Assembly: GCA_007556525.1 (NCBI GenBank)
Contig: SWJS01000003.1
Coordinates: 63,595-127,594 of the forward strand
Direction: 5' to 3'
Length of the DNA stretch: 64,000 bases
Source: Lysobacteraceae bacterium CU05-9
GTDB lineage: Bacteria > Pseudomonadota > Gammaproteobacteria > Xanthomonadales > Xanthomonadaceae
In this document: positions 8,376 to 16,043 of the stretch, piece by piece
Layout of the letters: every line of letters begins with the position of its first letter
How positions within the stretch are numbered: the stretch's first letter is position 1
Program-made: the position numbers and the translations under genes
Notes under the pieces: model-generated
Seen by the model: only the letters and a program-made list of their open reading frames with translations
What the model was told of the DNA's origin: nothing
Database searches by the model: none

Positions 8376-8761
8376 AAGTTGAGTTGAAGCAGCAGTTGTT
8401 CGAAAAATATCCGCGTATGTTCCCGGGGTCTGCTCAGCCGGGGGCGGCGGCGATTGGGCGGGCGATCACGGTGGGGGATGGGTGGTTTGGGCTGGTGGAT
8501 GTTTTGTGTGAGCAGTTGCAGGGTGAGACGGACCAAAACGGTGCGCCGCAAGTCGTCGTGTCGGAGGTCAAGGAGAAGTATGGGGAGTTGCGGTTTTATG
8601 TGGGCTCGGCCAGTGAGCGGCAGGAGGCGATGATCGAGTTCGCGGAGGCGTTGTCGTGTCGCGTGTGTGAGGCGTGCGGTTCACCGGGGTCGGTGCGGTC
8701 GTCGACGGGGTGGTATGCGACGCGGTGTGATGAGCATGCGGGAGCGCGCGGCGCGCCGTGA
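8372..8761 (+). CDS. Conserved hypothetical protein with C-terminal Cys/His cluster
   Basis: 129 residues. The pattern FEKYPRMF at the N-terminus, GDGWFGLVD in the middle, VKEKYGELRFYV, and a final cluster CRVCEACGSPG ... GWYATRCDEH match a widespread uncharacterised proteobacterial family often found in accessory and phage-derived regions. The cysteines and histidine could form a zinc site. It is coupled to the lipoprotein gene by an ATGA overlap. The high G content and GTG/GCG-rich codon use match its partner gene and differ from the core genes later in the window. Confidence 0.72.
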   Translation: MKVELKQQLFEKYPRMFPGSAQPGAAAIGRAITVGDGWFGLVDVLCEQLQGETDQNGAPQVVVSEVKEKYGELRFYVGSASERQEAMIEFAEALSCRVCEACGSPGSVRSSTGWYATRCDEHAGARGAP

Positions 8762-8800
8762 GACGGTGGGGTGTGGCGCGTGGCGGTGCGCGGGGAGTTG

Positions 8801-8858
8801 TCGCATTTTTCGGGTGTCACAAATGTAGCCAAAATCCCCGAAATGGTTGCGAAATGGT
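8801..8858 (+). repeat. 58-bp direct repeat, copy 2
   Basis: Second copy of the repeat at 7677-7734. Its final element GAAATGGTTGC is followed at once by a second copy of the same 11 bases. It lies in the about 300-base gap before the toxin-antitoxin promoter, which otherwise holds no gene I can support. Confidence 0.85.
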
Positions 8859-9003
8859 TGCGAAAACCTGGCCGAGATAAGCCGGACTCGCTGAAGACTG
8901 TTCCGGTCGATTTGGAATCTGAACGAACTATTCGGTAACTCCGAATGGTTCAAATCGTGGCGGCTCAATGTGTGTAGCGTGCGTGATTGCGAGGCGTAAA
9001 TTT

Positions 9004-9043
9004 TTGACAAGAATTTGAATGTACGGTAAAATTACCGTACATT
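9004..9043 (+). promoter_or_regulatory. Toxin-antitoxin promoter with overlapping operator
   Basis: A near-consensus promoter: TTGACA (9004-9009), 17-base spacer, TAAAAT (9027-9032). A perfect inverted repeat, AATGTACGGTAA (9018-9029) and TTACCGTACATT (9032-9043), covers the -10 box. This is the standard layout for autorepression by an antitoxin or toxin-antitoxin complex. Confidence 0.85.
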
Positions 9044-9060
9044 AATTTGGAGCGGTGAGG

Positions 9061-9366
9061 GTGACAATTTCGACTGATCGTTTGGATATCCGTCTTTCGG
9101 CGGAGGATAAGGATTACATTCGGCTTGCGGCGGAGGCAGTGGGTGCGCCCGTGGCGTCGTTTGTGAGGGAGGCGGCGATGAGTTATGCGGTGGAGGTTTT
9201 GGGTAAGCCTGTCCATAGTGAGAAGAAGAAGCCTGCGCGAGACGACCGGCCGCTTTCAGAGCGGATGCGAGGTAAGGCGACGTGGGCGCGTCGGATGCGT
9301 GGGACTGCGGGACCTGGGTTGACGACGGATGAGATCATGAAGTTGATGCGCGATTACGGGAAGTGA
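9061..9366 (+). CDS. Antitoxin of a VapBC-like pair
   Basis: About 101 residues. GTG 9061 is preferred because GGAG at 9049-9052 is eight bases upstream; GTG 9055 is an alternative. The N-terminus reads TISTDRLDIRLSAEDKDYIR followed by VASFVREAAM, the pattern of DUF1778/ribbon-helix-helix antitoxins that bind DNA as dimers. The C-terminus is basic and likely wraps the toxin. The stop overlaps the toxin start (GTGA). With the palindrome upstream, it most likely represses its own operon. Confidence 0.78.
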   Translation: MTISTDRLDIRLSAEDKDYIRLAAEAVGAPVASFVREAAMSYAVEVLGKPVHSEKKKPARDDRPLSERMRGKATWARRMRGTAGPGLTTDEIMKLMRDYGK

Positions 9367-9788
9367 ATGTGTCCCGTGTTCTGGTGGACGCCAATGTGTT
9401 GCTGGATGTGTTGACGGATGATCCGCGTTGGTTCGAATGGTCCGCATCGCAAATTGAGAAATTGGAAGGGGAATACGAGCTCTGTATTAATCCGCTGATT
9501 TACGCGGAAGTGTCGGTTCGTTATGACACTATCGAAGCATTGGAAGCTGCGTTGCCTGAGAGCGAGTTCAATCGCGTGGAGTTGCCGTGGGCGGCGGGGT
9601 TTTTGGCGGGTAAGGCATATCTGGATTATCGCCGTCGACGTGGCGTACGTCGGTCGCCATTGGCTGATTTTTATATCGGTGCGCACGCAGCGATATCGGG
9701 GATGGCGTTGTTGACGCGTGATGCGGCTAGGTACCGGACCTACTTTCCGACGGTTGAGATCATCGCGCCGGATGGTGGTGGCGAGTAG
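9363..9788 (+). CDS. vapC: PIN-domain toxin (VapC-like ribonuclease)
   Basis: 141-residue PIN-domain endoribonuclease predicted to cleave RNA unless bound by the antitoxin encoded just upstream. The acidic metal-binding set is visible: Asp9 in LVDANVLLD, Glu49 in LIYAEV, Asp102 in LADFYIG and Asp120 in LLTRDAARY. It starts at GTG 9363, overlapping the antitoxin stop by four bases. Family assignment is firm; the RNA target cannot be read from sequence. Confidence 0.9.
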   Translation: MNVSRVLVDANVLLDVLTDDPRWFEWSASQIEKLEGEYELCINPLIYAEVSVRYDTIEALEAALPESEFNRVELPWAAGFLAGKAYLDYRRRRGVRRSPLADFYIGAHAAISGMALLTRDAARYRTYFPTVEIIAPDGGGE

Positions 9789-9819
9789 CATTTTCAGTCT
9801 GTGTTTAGAGGTTTCAGTG

Positions 9820-10008
9820 ATGAATCAGTTGAACGAATTTGGTGATGATGAAGTTGTCGGGAAGTTTCTCAAGCTGCTCGCGAAAGACATTGCGATGCAT
9901 CCGGAGCGTTTGCACAAGATGGATTCGCAGTTGACGGACTTGTTGCTCGGCTTGACGGCTGATGTCGATTTTGATTTGGACGAGCCGTTGGATCCTGCGA
10001 ACGAGTAG
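9820..10008 (+). CDS. Small PrlF-C-terminus-like protein
   Basis: 62 residues from ATG 9820. The sequence VVGKFLKLLAKDIAMHPERL followed by VDFDLDEPLDPANE resembles the C-terminal half of PrlF/SohA-type antitoxins, which normally carry an N-terminal AbrB-like DNA-binding domain that is missing here. No YhaV-type toxin is adjacent. It may be a standalone neutraliser, a truncated antitoxin, or part of the VapC operon, whose stop is 31 bases upstream. The resemblance is from memory and the function is uncertain. Confidence 0.6.
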   Translation: MNQLNEFGDDEVVGKFLKLLAKDIAMHPERLHKMDSQLTDLLLGLTADVDFDLDEPLDPANE

Positions 10009-10075
10009 CCACGTGGCGTGAAACGCTGTAGCGATCGTGGAAGCGATGCGCAGTTGTTGTGGGCTGCCCAAAGAT

Positions 10076-10105
10076 GAAGGCCCGAGTGGGTGTTCTCAGG
10101 CCTTC
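10076..10105 (-). terminator. Terminator hairpin downstream of the tRNA-like element
   Basis: GAAGGCC (10076-10082) pairs with GGCCTTC (10099-10105). Read on the minus strand it begins three bases after the tRNA-like element and is followed by a short T-rich stretch. Confidence 0.6.
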
Positions 10106-10108
10106 GGC

Positions 10109-10188
10109 GCAGTGGTGGCAGGACTCGAACCTACATCATGCTGTGTCTAAGGGACAAAACAACCTTTCCACTAGGAAACTCCCACTGC
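10109..10188 (-). tRNA. tRNA-like element, anticodon not assignable
   Basis: On the minus strand the ends form a perfect 7-bp helix, GCAGTGG (plus 10182-10188 complement) with CCACTGC (plus 10109-10115 complement). Near the 3' end is a canonical T arm: stem GTAGG/CCTGC around TTCGAGT. The D region TTTCC-TAGT-GGAAA and a stem TGTTT/AGACA around TGTCCCTT are irregular: the D loop is too short or its stem unusual, the anticodon loop would have eight bases, and two extra bases sit between T arm and acceptor. It may be a degenerate tRNA, a decoy or an integration-related remnant. Confidence 0.42.
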
Positions 10189-10217
10189 AAGTTGGACTAT
10201 ACCGATATTTCGTTGGC

Positions 10218-10805
10218 TTAGCAGCCGTCGTCGCTGTAATAACGGTCTTCCATTCGTTCGTTGTGTGCGGTGAGCCAGTCCTCGTAGTGGCGACCGCGGA
10301 TGCCGGGGTACGTTTCATCGAGGCGGCGCGCATGGATAATGCCTTTGTGCAGGAATTGTCGGTAGTCCTGGCGAAGCTCGCACCACGCGGCGATGCGGGT
10401 GTAGCCAGTGGCGAATGGCCAAATGACGCGGCTAGTTTCGCGGTCGTGGAGGTCGCGGTACTTGATTGAAATTTTCGCCTGTACCGTCATTGCTTCTGCA
10501 TACAGTTCGCGAAGTACACGATATTCAGCCTGCGGTGACCAGAATCTGGGGTTGGTGATATCGAGCCAAAACCCACACTGTTCATCCACCTTTACGCGCT
10601 GATCGTTGTCATGTAAGTTGCGAAGAGCAATGTCAATGAGCCCGTCGACTTGCCGTTTGTCGAGGTGCGGCAGTGCACGCGAAACGGGATAGTTGAAGCG
10701 CCAGGGTGGGGCCGGCAGATGTAAGTCCTTCATGACTTCCATGATGGTCTGCTGTGCGATGTCTACGTCGTTCGCTTGTGTGTCGGGCATGTCGCTACGA
10801 TCCAT
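10218..10805 (-). CDS. WYL-domain protein without a recognisable HTH
   Basis: 195 residues. The part from about residue 108 (AKISIKYRDLHDRETSRVIW, then PFATGYTRIAAWCELRQDYR and a DERYP-like ending) is a WYL domain, a ligand-sensing module of transcription regulators that often control defence genes. These regulators normally have an N-terminal winged helix; here the first about 95 residues do not look like one (it includes PPWRFNYPVSRALPHL and FWLDITNPRFWSPQ). It is divergent from the 581-residue protein at 10882 with 76 bases between, including an inverted repeat, so it may regulate that gene. Complete loss of DNA binding is also possible. Confidence 0.72.
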   Translation of the reverse strand: MDRSDMPDTQANDVDIAQQTIMEVMKDLHLPAPPWRFNYPVSRALPHLDKRQVDGLIDIALRNLHDNDQRVKVDEQCGFWLDITNPRFWSPQAEYRVLRELYAEAMTVQAKISIKYRDLHDRETSRVIWPFATGYTRIAAWCELRQDYRQFLHKGIIHARRLDETYPGIRGRHYEDWLTAHNERMEDRYYSDDGC

Positions 10806-10843
10806 ATTTCGACTGTGTTGTTGATGATGATCGGGCTCTCACG

Positions 10844-10871
10844 TCTCACCATTTGAGAATTGATGGTGGGA
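10844..10871. promoter_or_regulatory. Candidate operator between divergent genes
   Basis: TCTCACCAT (10844-10852) and ATGGTGGGA (10863-10871) form an inverted repeat with 8 of 9 matching positions and a 10-base spacer, just upstream of the start at 10882 and between two divergent genes. Confidence 0.4.
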
Positions 10872-10881
10872 CACTGCCAGT

Positions 10882-12627
10882 ATGAGTGACTTGATACGAA
10901 TTCCGGAAGGCGAGCATTTGTCCGCGCGTGAATCTGTGTTCGGCAAATTTGACGGGCCTGCGCTAAACGCACATGAGCGTGCCGAACTGCTGAATGTCAT
11001 TTGGGCTGATGGGCAGAGCTGGCTGGTGCCGCTTTTGGAAGAAATTTTTCGGGGGAATTACCGCTGCGATCATGGTGTCGTGGCGGTTCCGCATCTGCTG
11101 CGGGTTGAGTGTGTCCGCGATTCCGTCAATGGGCCGACGCGATTGCGGATTTGGATCGAAGGTCTGAAGGAGCCGCGGGAGATCGAGACGCACGCCTTGC
11201 CGTTATGGTTGAAGAATTTCAATTGGGGTCTGCCCTTGCGGTGGGTGGTGGAGTCGTTGGCGATTCGTGAGCTTGAACGCATGGACCTAGTTCAGCAACT
11301 ATATGCAGGCGTCACTGACGGACCGCAACGCTTACGCAAGATATCCGGGAGCATCCTGACGCAGGCAACCAAGCAGGCGTCGAAACAACAGGATCCGGAT
11401 TTCGGCATGCTCGCGAAGCCGATTTGGTCTGCGCTCGGTTTGGATGCGGAAGGACTTAAATTGGCTGCAGTGGAGGCGTCACGAACTCGCGGACGACCGA
11501 ATCGAATTGAGAGGCTGAAGGAGATTGCGCCAATTCTAATGGGGGCCGTGATGGAGCAACGGCGTCAATGGCTGCAGGTGTACGCGGCGGCACTTGAGAC
11601 AGGGTATGTGCAAGAGCAAACGGAAGCAGTTGACGTGACCCACTTGATGCAGAACGTTCTGGTAGATGAATTTGATGTGCCCGTGTCAGGCTTTGAACTG
11701 CTAGTTGAGATTACGGAAGGACTGGGAAACCGCTATTGGTTTTCCTCAATTTATGGCGAGTTGCCCGTTGCGGATTTCATTCCGACGTTATCGCTCGTAG
11801 TACGGTTTCTTTCCGGCGATGACGAAAGCATGATGGCAGCTCGGGCGCTGGAACGTGTTCGCGACATCGATCATCGATGGTTAGTTTGGCGCCTGTGGGC
11901 GCTTGCTCGTGAAGTCGGCTTCGATGACGCTCATGCGATCGTCGGGAAGTTGAGTGGGTGGCTCTATGCAGAAAGCCAAGCGGATTTGTCCACCGATTGC
12001 CGGGACAATTTATCGGAAATATATAAGTTTCACGATTGGAAGCCGTTTTTGGCGTCATGCCGTATTGATGTTATGGAAAATCGACCGAATGATGTCGGTC
12101 CTTCCGGGTTTGCGCAGGCATGGCAGCGTGACCTCCATCGGTGGGTGGCGCGGTTGACAATATTGCGGCAGTCTTGGCCGAGTGAGTTCGATGCGTGCGG
12201 GCGTCCGACTGTTCCACTGCTGGAGCGCGTCGCTTTGGACGATCAGCATTCCGAGCTTCAGGAAGGAATCGGACCGTTGTGCGCATTCTTACCGCATTAC
12301 CGGGATATGAATGTGATCGGGCGGTCGCTAGTGTGCGAGGCCGATCATGAGTACGAAGTTGATCACAAACTGATGTTTGATGTCGATTTGCTGGACGATG
12401 ACGGCTCGTTTCCGTCGCGTGTTTGCTTGGAATTGGACTTTGACGGCGATTCCCGCTTGTTGCCGTGGGTGCATGGGTTACACCGTATCGATGGGATTTG
12501 GGTGGACGAGATGCCGTCAGAGCAACGTGCTAAAGCTCTGCGCCTTTTCACGCCGATTGTTGACGCGTGGAATCTATCGGTTCTCGCTCAGTTCCATGGG
12601 GCTTTATCGCCCAGCGTGGTGAGGTGA
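10882..12627 (+). CDS. Unknown 581-residue protein
   Basis: No family recognised. The protein is soluble, with no signal peptide or membrane segment, and acidic overall. It is rich in Trp and Leu and looks largely helical, with a short basic stretch near 198-215 (EASRTRGRPNRIERLKEI). The C-terminal part is acidic (FDVDLLDDDGSFPSR and LELDFDGDSRLLPW). No catalytic motif stands out. It is divergent from the WYL protein and is followed by a Fic gene 91 bases downstream. A role in a WYL-controlled stress or defence unit is only a guess from position. Confidence 0.7.
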   Translation: MSDLIRIPEGEHLSARESVFGKFDGPALNAHERAELLNVIWADGQSWLVPLLEEIFRGNYRCDHGVVAVPHLLRVECVRDSVNGPTRLRIWIEGLKEPREIETHALPLWLKNFNWGLPLRWVVESLAIRELERMDLVQQLYAGVTDGPQRLRKISGSILTQATKQASKQQDPDFGMLAKPIWSALGLDAEGLKLAAVEASRTRGRPNRIERLKEIAPILMGAVMEQRRQWLQVYAAALETGYVQEQTEAVDVTHLMQNVLVDEFDVPVSGFELLVEITEGLGNRYWFSSIYGELPVADFIPTLSLVVRFLSGDDESMMAARALERVRDIDHRWLVWRLWALAREVGFDDAHAIVGKLSGWLYAESQADLSTDCRDNLSEIYKFHDWKPFLASCRIDVMENRPNDVGPSGFAQAWQRDLHRWVARLTILRQSWPSEFDACGRPTVPLLERVALDDQHSELQEGIGPLCAFLPHYRDMNVIGRSLVCEADHEYEVDHKLMFDVDLLDDDGSFPSRVCLELDFDGDSRLLPWVHGLHRIDGIWVDEMPSEQRAKALRLFTPIVDAWNLSVLAQFHGALSPSVVR

Positions 12628-12653
12628 TTATTTAGGCTAATCACTGCAGGGTC

Positions 12654-12713
12654 TGCGGTGATTGTTGCATTTGCGGTGAATGTGGGGGATAATTACCGCA
12701 AAATATGCGGTGA
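12654..12713 (+). promoter_or_regulatory. TGCGGTGA operator array upstream of Fic gene
   Basis: TGCGGTGA occurs three times, at 12654, 12672 and 12706. The last copy is also the right arm of an inverted repeat, ACCGCA (12695-12700) and TGCGGT (12706-12711), with AAT and ATT at the outer edges. The palindrome ends eight bases before the Fic start codon, so a bound regulator would block the transcript start or the ribosome site. Confidence 0.6.
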
Positions 12714-12718
12714 TTAAG

Positions 12719-13819
12719 ATGTATATACACAGGCGTGGGGAGTGGCCGGATTTTTGGTGGGATGATGCATCGGTGCTGCCGGTGCTGGCGGCTGTGCGTC
12801 ATCGGCAGGGGCGGCTGATTGGGCGGTTGGAGTCGTTGGGGTTTGGACTGCAGCAGGAGGCGACGCTGGCGGCGGTGTCTGAGGAGGTCATCAAGACGAG
12901 CGAGATCGAGGGTGAGGTGCTTGATCAGGATGAAGTGCGGTCGTCGGTGGCGCGGCACATGGGGATGGACGTGGCTGGGTTGGTCGCGTCGGACCGCGTG
13001 GTGGATGGCGTTGTGGAGATGACGTTGGATGCGGCGAGGAATTTTGGGGAGGCGTTGACGGTCGAGCGGTTGTTCGCGTGGCATGCCGCGTTGTTTCCGA
13101 CGGCGCGCAGTGGGATGCGGCAGATTTCGGTGGGGCGGTGGCGCACGGATGAGAGTGGGCCGATGCAGGTTGTGTCGGGTCCGATCGGCCGCGAAAAAAT
13201 TCACTTCGAAGCTCCCACTGCTGCGCTGGTGGATTATGAGATGGCGCGATTTGCTGCCTGGTTCGATGACAATGATTTGGACTCGGTGTTGCAGGCGGCG
13301 GTTGCGCATTTTTGGGTCGTGACGATTCACCCGTTCGATGAAGGGAACGGTCGCATTGCACGTGCGATTGCGGATCTCGCGTTGGCGAGGGGCGAAAGAA
13401 CTTCGGCGCGTTTTTACAGTATGTCTGCGCAAATCCGTGCGGAACGTAAGGGGTATTACGACATTCTTGAGCGCACGCAGAAAGGTGATCTCAACATCAC
13501 CGCGTGGATTCTGTGGTTCCTCGAATGTTTGGATGGTGCGTTTGACCGTGCGGAATCGACGTTGGAGTCTGTGATGGCGAAGGCGGCTTTTTGGAATTTG
13601 CATCGCGATCAGGCATTGAACGCGCGTCAGTTGAAAGTGGTGAACCGTTTGCTCGATGGCTTTGAAGGAAAGCTGACGACCTCGAAGTACAAGGCATTGG
13701 CGAAAACATCCGCAGACACGGCGTTGCGCGACATCAATGATCTCGTTGCGCGTGGCATTTTGGTGCGTGGAGATGCGAGCGGGCGGAGCACGAGTTACAG
13801 CATCCTGTTTCCTGGGTGA
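12719..13819 (+). CDS. Fic family AMP-transferase with DUF4172-type N-terminus
   Basis: 366 residues from ATG 12719. Fic proteins transfer AMP or related groups from a nucleotide to protein side chains. The N-terminus (GEWPDFWWDDASVLPVL) is of the DUF4172 type. TSEIEG (60-65) fits the autoinhibitory (S/T)xxxE(G/N) helix, and the catalytic motif HPFDEGNGRIAR is at 204-215 with the expected His. The C-terminus looks like a winged helix (SADTALRDINDLVARGIL), suggesting it can bind DNA and perhaps its own operator array. Its target is unknown. A second, unrelated-architecture Fic protein lies at 20346. Confidence 0.92.
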   Translation: MYIHRRGEWPDFWWDDASVLPVLAAVRHRQGRLIGRLESLGFGLQQEATLAAVSEEVIKTSEIEGEVLDQDEVRSSVARHMGMDVAGLVASDRVVDGVVEMTLDAARNFGEALTVERLFAWHAALFPTARSGMRQISVGRWRTDESGPMQVVSGPIGREKIHFEAPTAALVDYEMARFAAWFDDNDLDSVLQAAVAHFWVVTIHPFDEGNGRIARAIADLALARGERTSARFYSMSAQIRAERKGYYDILERTQKGDLNITAWILWFLECLDGAFDRAESTLESVMAKAAFWNLHRDQALNARQLKVVNRLLDGFEGKLTTSKYKALAKTSADTALRDINDLVARGILVRGDASGRSTSYSILFPG

Positions 13820-13860
13820 TTTAAGCTATGGGCTGATGCCGATGTTGAGAGAGTGCCGCT

Positions 13861-15024
13861 GTGGGTAAGTTGATTGTCACGAAGCCGTTGATGAATTTTC
13901 TCGGGAGGCGCAATGAAGCGGCGGCCTTGCCGGTGTATGCGCCGGAGTCGTATGGCGATGATGATTGGGCGTTGGCGTTTAAGGGCGACTATGGGTATGG
14001 CGTTTTGATTGGAATGCACGTCAAAACGAAGTTCGCATTTTTGTTGAAGTCCGTGCATCGGAAGGAAGGCGTTGATCTTGTAAGGCTGTTTGGAATGGCA
14101 TTGGATCAGTCGTTGTTTCATATTGGATTGACTGAAGCCGATGTTGAGAAGCTGCGGAGCGATGCGGGTGAGTTTGAGTTGGTGCGGACTCAGGACTCGA
14201 CGTTGATGGGTCAGTTGAATGCGACGGCGGGTGAGGCGGATGAGATTCTTTTTGAAGCTGGCGAAAACAATGAGCGGCTAACTGCAGATGAGCTGACGGA
14301 AGCACTCAATTTCCGCAGGGTGAAAGCGATGGGGCGCGTGACGCCACATGAGGCGTTTGAGGAATGGCTCGGAAATTATCCCGGCATTGATCGTGGTCCG
14401 CGCTTGCCCGATGACTTGAGTTCAACGGAAGGTCTTGCGAACGTGATGAATGTGACGCTCGATGGGCCGGTGGATTTGCGGGTAATTGATGAGGTTTTTG
14501 ACCGGTATCAAACTCGTGGGCATGGCATGCGGTCGTTGATGGAGTCGGAAGGATTCATGTGTGCGGTGATTGCGTCGCCGCGGATGATGTCGCCGTTCGC
14601 GATGATGCATGGGTTGCTCGGCGATCAGGAAATTAAGTGGCGCGACGAAAATGATGTGCGCGATTTTCTGACGACGGTGCTTGGTTGGTCGAATCATTTG
14701 GCGCAGACGTTGGGTGGTGCATCTGGTTCGTTTAGTCCTTTGTTTGAAGGGCTTTCGGGTAAAGCTTACAAAACCGGCGTAGCAGACTGGTGCATGGGCT
14801 TCGCGCGTGGTTGGTTCTATAAGTTTGGCGAAATGCCGAATGATGAGTTGGCGCATGCGGTCGTTGTCATTTTGTCGTTGGCCGGTCGCACGGCGCGTGC
14901 GCAGGCGCGGTCCGTGGAGTTCGATGGTCGCGAGTATGACGTCGCGGGTTCAAGTGTGGCGCCGTTGGTGCAGGCGTTGTTCAAGCATTCGCAGAAGCGG
15001 GCGGATTGGTCCGAGCAGATTTAG
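13861..15024 (+). CDS. Two-domain protein with C-terminal UPF0149/YecA-like domain
   Basis: 387 residues, GTG start. The first about 140 residues (IVTKPLMNFLG ... GVLIGMHVKTKFAFLLKSVH ... DSTLMGQLNATAGEADEIL) resemble small standalone proteins of the DUF6933 type, at low confidence. The C-terminal about 190 residues look like UPF0149/YecA: a helical domain starting LMESEGFMCAVIASP, then FSPLFEG and the typical ending ADWCMGFARGWFY. Function of either part is unknown. It follows the Fic gene by 41 bases on the same strand and could be cotranscribed. The fusion itself is what is notable. Confidence 0.7.
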   Translation: MGKLIVTKPLMNFLGRRNEAAALPVYAPESYGDDDWALAFKGDYGYGVLIGMHVKTKFAFLLKSVHRKEGVDLVRLFGMALDQSLFHIGLTEADVEKLRSDAGEFELVRTQDSTLMGQLNATAGEADEILFEAGENNERLTADELTEALNFRRVKAMGRVTPHEAFEEWLGNYPGIDRGPRLPDDLSSTEGLANVMNVTLDGPVDLRVIDEVFDRYQTRGHGMRSLMESEGFMCAVIASPRMMSPFAMMHGLLGDQEIKWRDENDVRDFLTTVLGWSNHLAQTLGGASGSFSPLFEGLSGKAYKTGVADWCMGFARGWFYKFGEMPNDELAHAVVVILSLAGRTARAQARSVEFDGREYDVAGSSVAPLVQALFKHSQKRADWSEQI

Positions 15025-15131
15025 TGGCGTGCGATGGATGGAGCTTCAAGCGAATCTGCGGTGAATCGGGGAACTTGGAAGCTATCGAGCAGTCTTAAGT
15101 ACTAACTTCCAACACAATGTCGAGAGGGATG

Positions 15132-16043
15132 ATGGGTCGGTTGCATCGAGTGTGCGGAAATCATTTTTTGTTGAAGGCATTCGTTGTCGTGGCGACGATC
15201 GCGTTGTCAGCGTGTGCGCAGAAGACGGAGACGGAAGCTGGGAAGTCGAAGTGGCGTGCGGGTTGCGGGCCGGAAGTCAGCCAATTGGCTTGGCCGGATA
15301 AGTTGCGCGAAGATGCACGATTGGTCGCCGATCCGGAGATATCACCGCGGCCTGCAGTTGATGTGAGTTACACCTGTTTGATGAAAGCAGTTGCTCAGCC
15401 GACACCGGAAATGCTCAATGATCTCGTTGCTCGTGCTGCGGCCAAACCCGGCGCTTGGTCGCGCGACTTTTATCAGTTGAACGTGAGTGCCGGGACGTTG
15501 GAAGCAGTTTTTTGGCCACGAAATTGCGTCAAGTTTCCGTCACTTTCGGCGCGTCAGTGGACCGCCATTTTCATGGACAATTTTCGAGTTCCGGGGCCGC
15601 CAAGGATGCGTACTGCGGTTGCAAGTTTTCCCGGTGGGAGTGAGAGTGTCGGGGATTGCATTCATGCAATTAGGATCACACCAGGAGTCAATGCCGATGC
15701 GAAAATCCTTTCTGGCAAGGGTTTGAATGAGGTGGCGTTGGGTCGACTTTTTCGGATGATGATCCAGGATCCAACGGGCGAGTCCATGACGGAATACGTC
15801 AACAAGCGCGCAATGCGTGCTGACAAATATAAGCTCGGTTGGCAGATGATCGGCAATGAGTCGTACGTGCTGACGTTCGACACGGATGGTCCATGCGTAC
15901 CCATTGGACTGTTCAACGGAATCACTCCGGATTGGGACAGCGAGAAATACATGCAGGTCAGGGCTAACGTTGTGCCACGTCCCGATGATCCACGATGCAT
16001 CTCGTCCGTTCAAACCATGTGGATTAAAAGATGGAGAGGTTGA
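15132..16043 (+). CDS. Lipoprotein with two-cysteine repeat units (module A, gene 1)
   Basis: I start at ATG 15132 after GAGAGGG; ATG 15117 and 15129 are in frame. The signal peptide ends with lipobox LSAC, so it is lipid-anchored. The mature protein has three units, each with two cysteines: GCGPEVSQL/YTCLMKAVA, FWPRNCVKF/GDCIHAIRI and DGPCVPIG/PRCISSVQTMW. After each second cysteine comes an alternating hydrophobic strand. The same units occur in the next gene and in the pair at 28120-29777. No known domain recognised. The stop overlaps the next start as TGATG. Confidence 0.72.
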   Translation: MGRLHRVCGNHFLLKAFVVVATIALSACAQKTETEAGKSKWRAGCGPEVSQLAWPDKLREDARLVADPEISPRPAVDVSYTCLMKAVAQPTPEMLNDLVARAAAKPGAWSRDFYQLNVSAGTLEAVFWPRNCVKFPSLSARQWTAIFMDNFRVPGPPRMRTAVASFPGGSESVGDCIHAIRITPGVNADAKILSGKGLNEVALGRLFRMMIQDPTGESMTEYVNKRAMRADKYKLGWQMIGNESYVLTFDTDGPCVPIGLFNGITPDWDSEKYMQVRANVVPRPDDPRCISSVQTMWIKRWRG

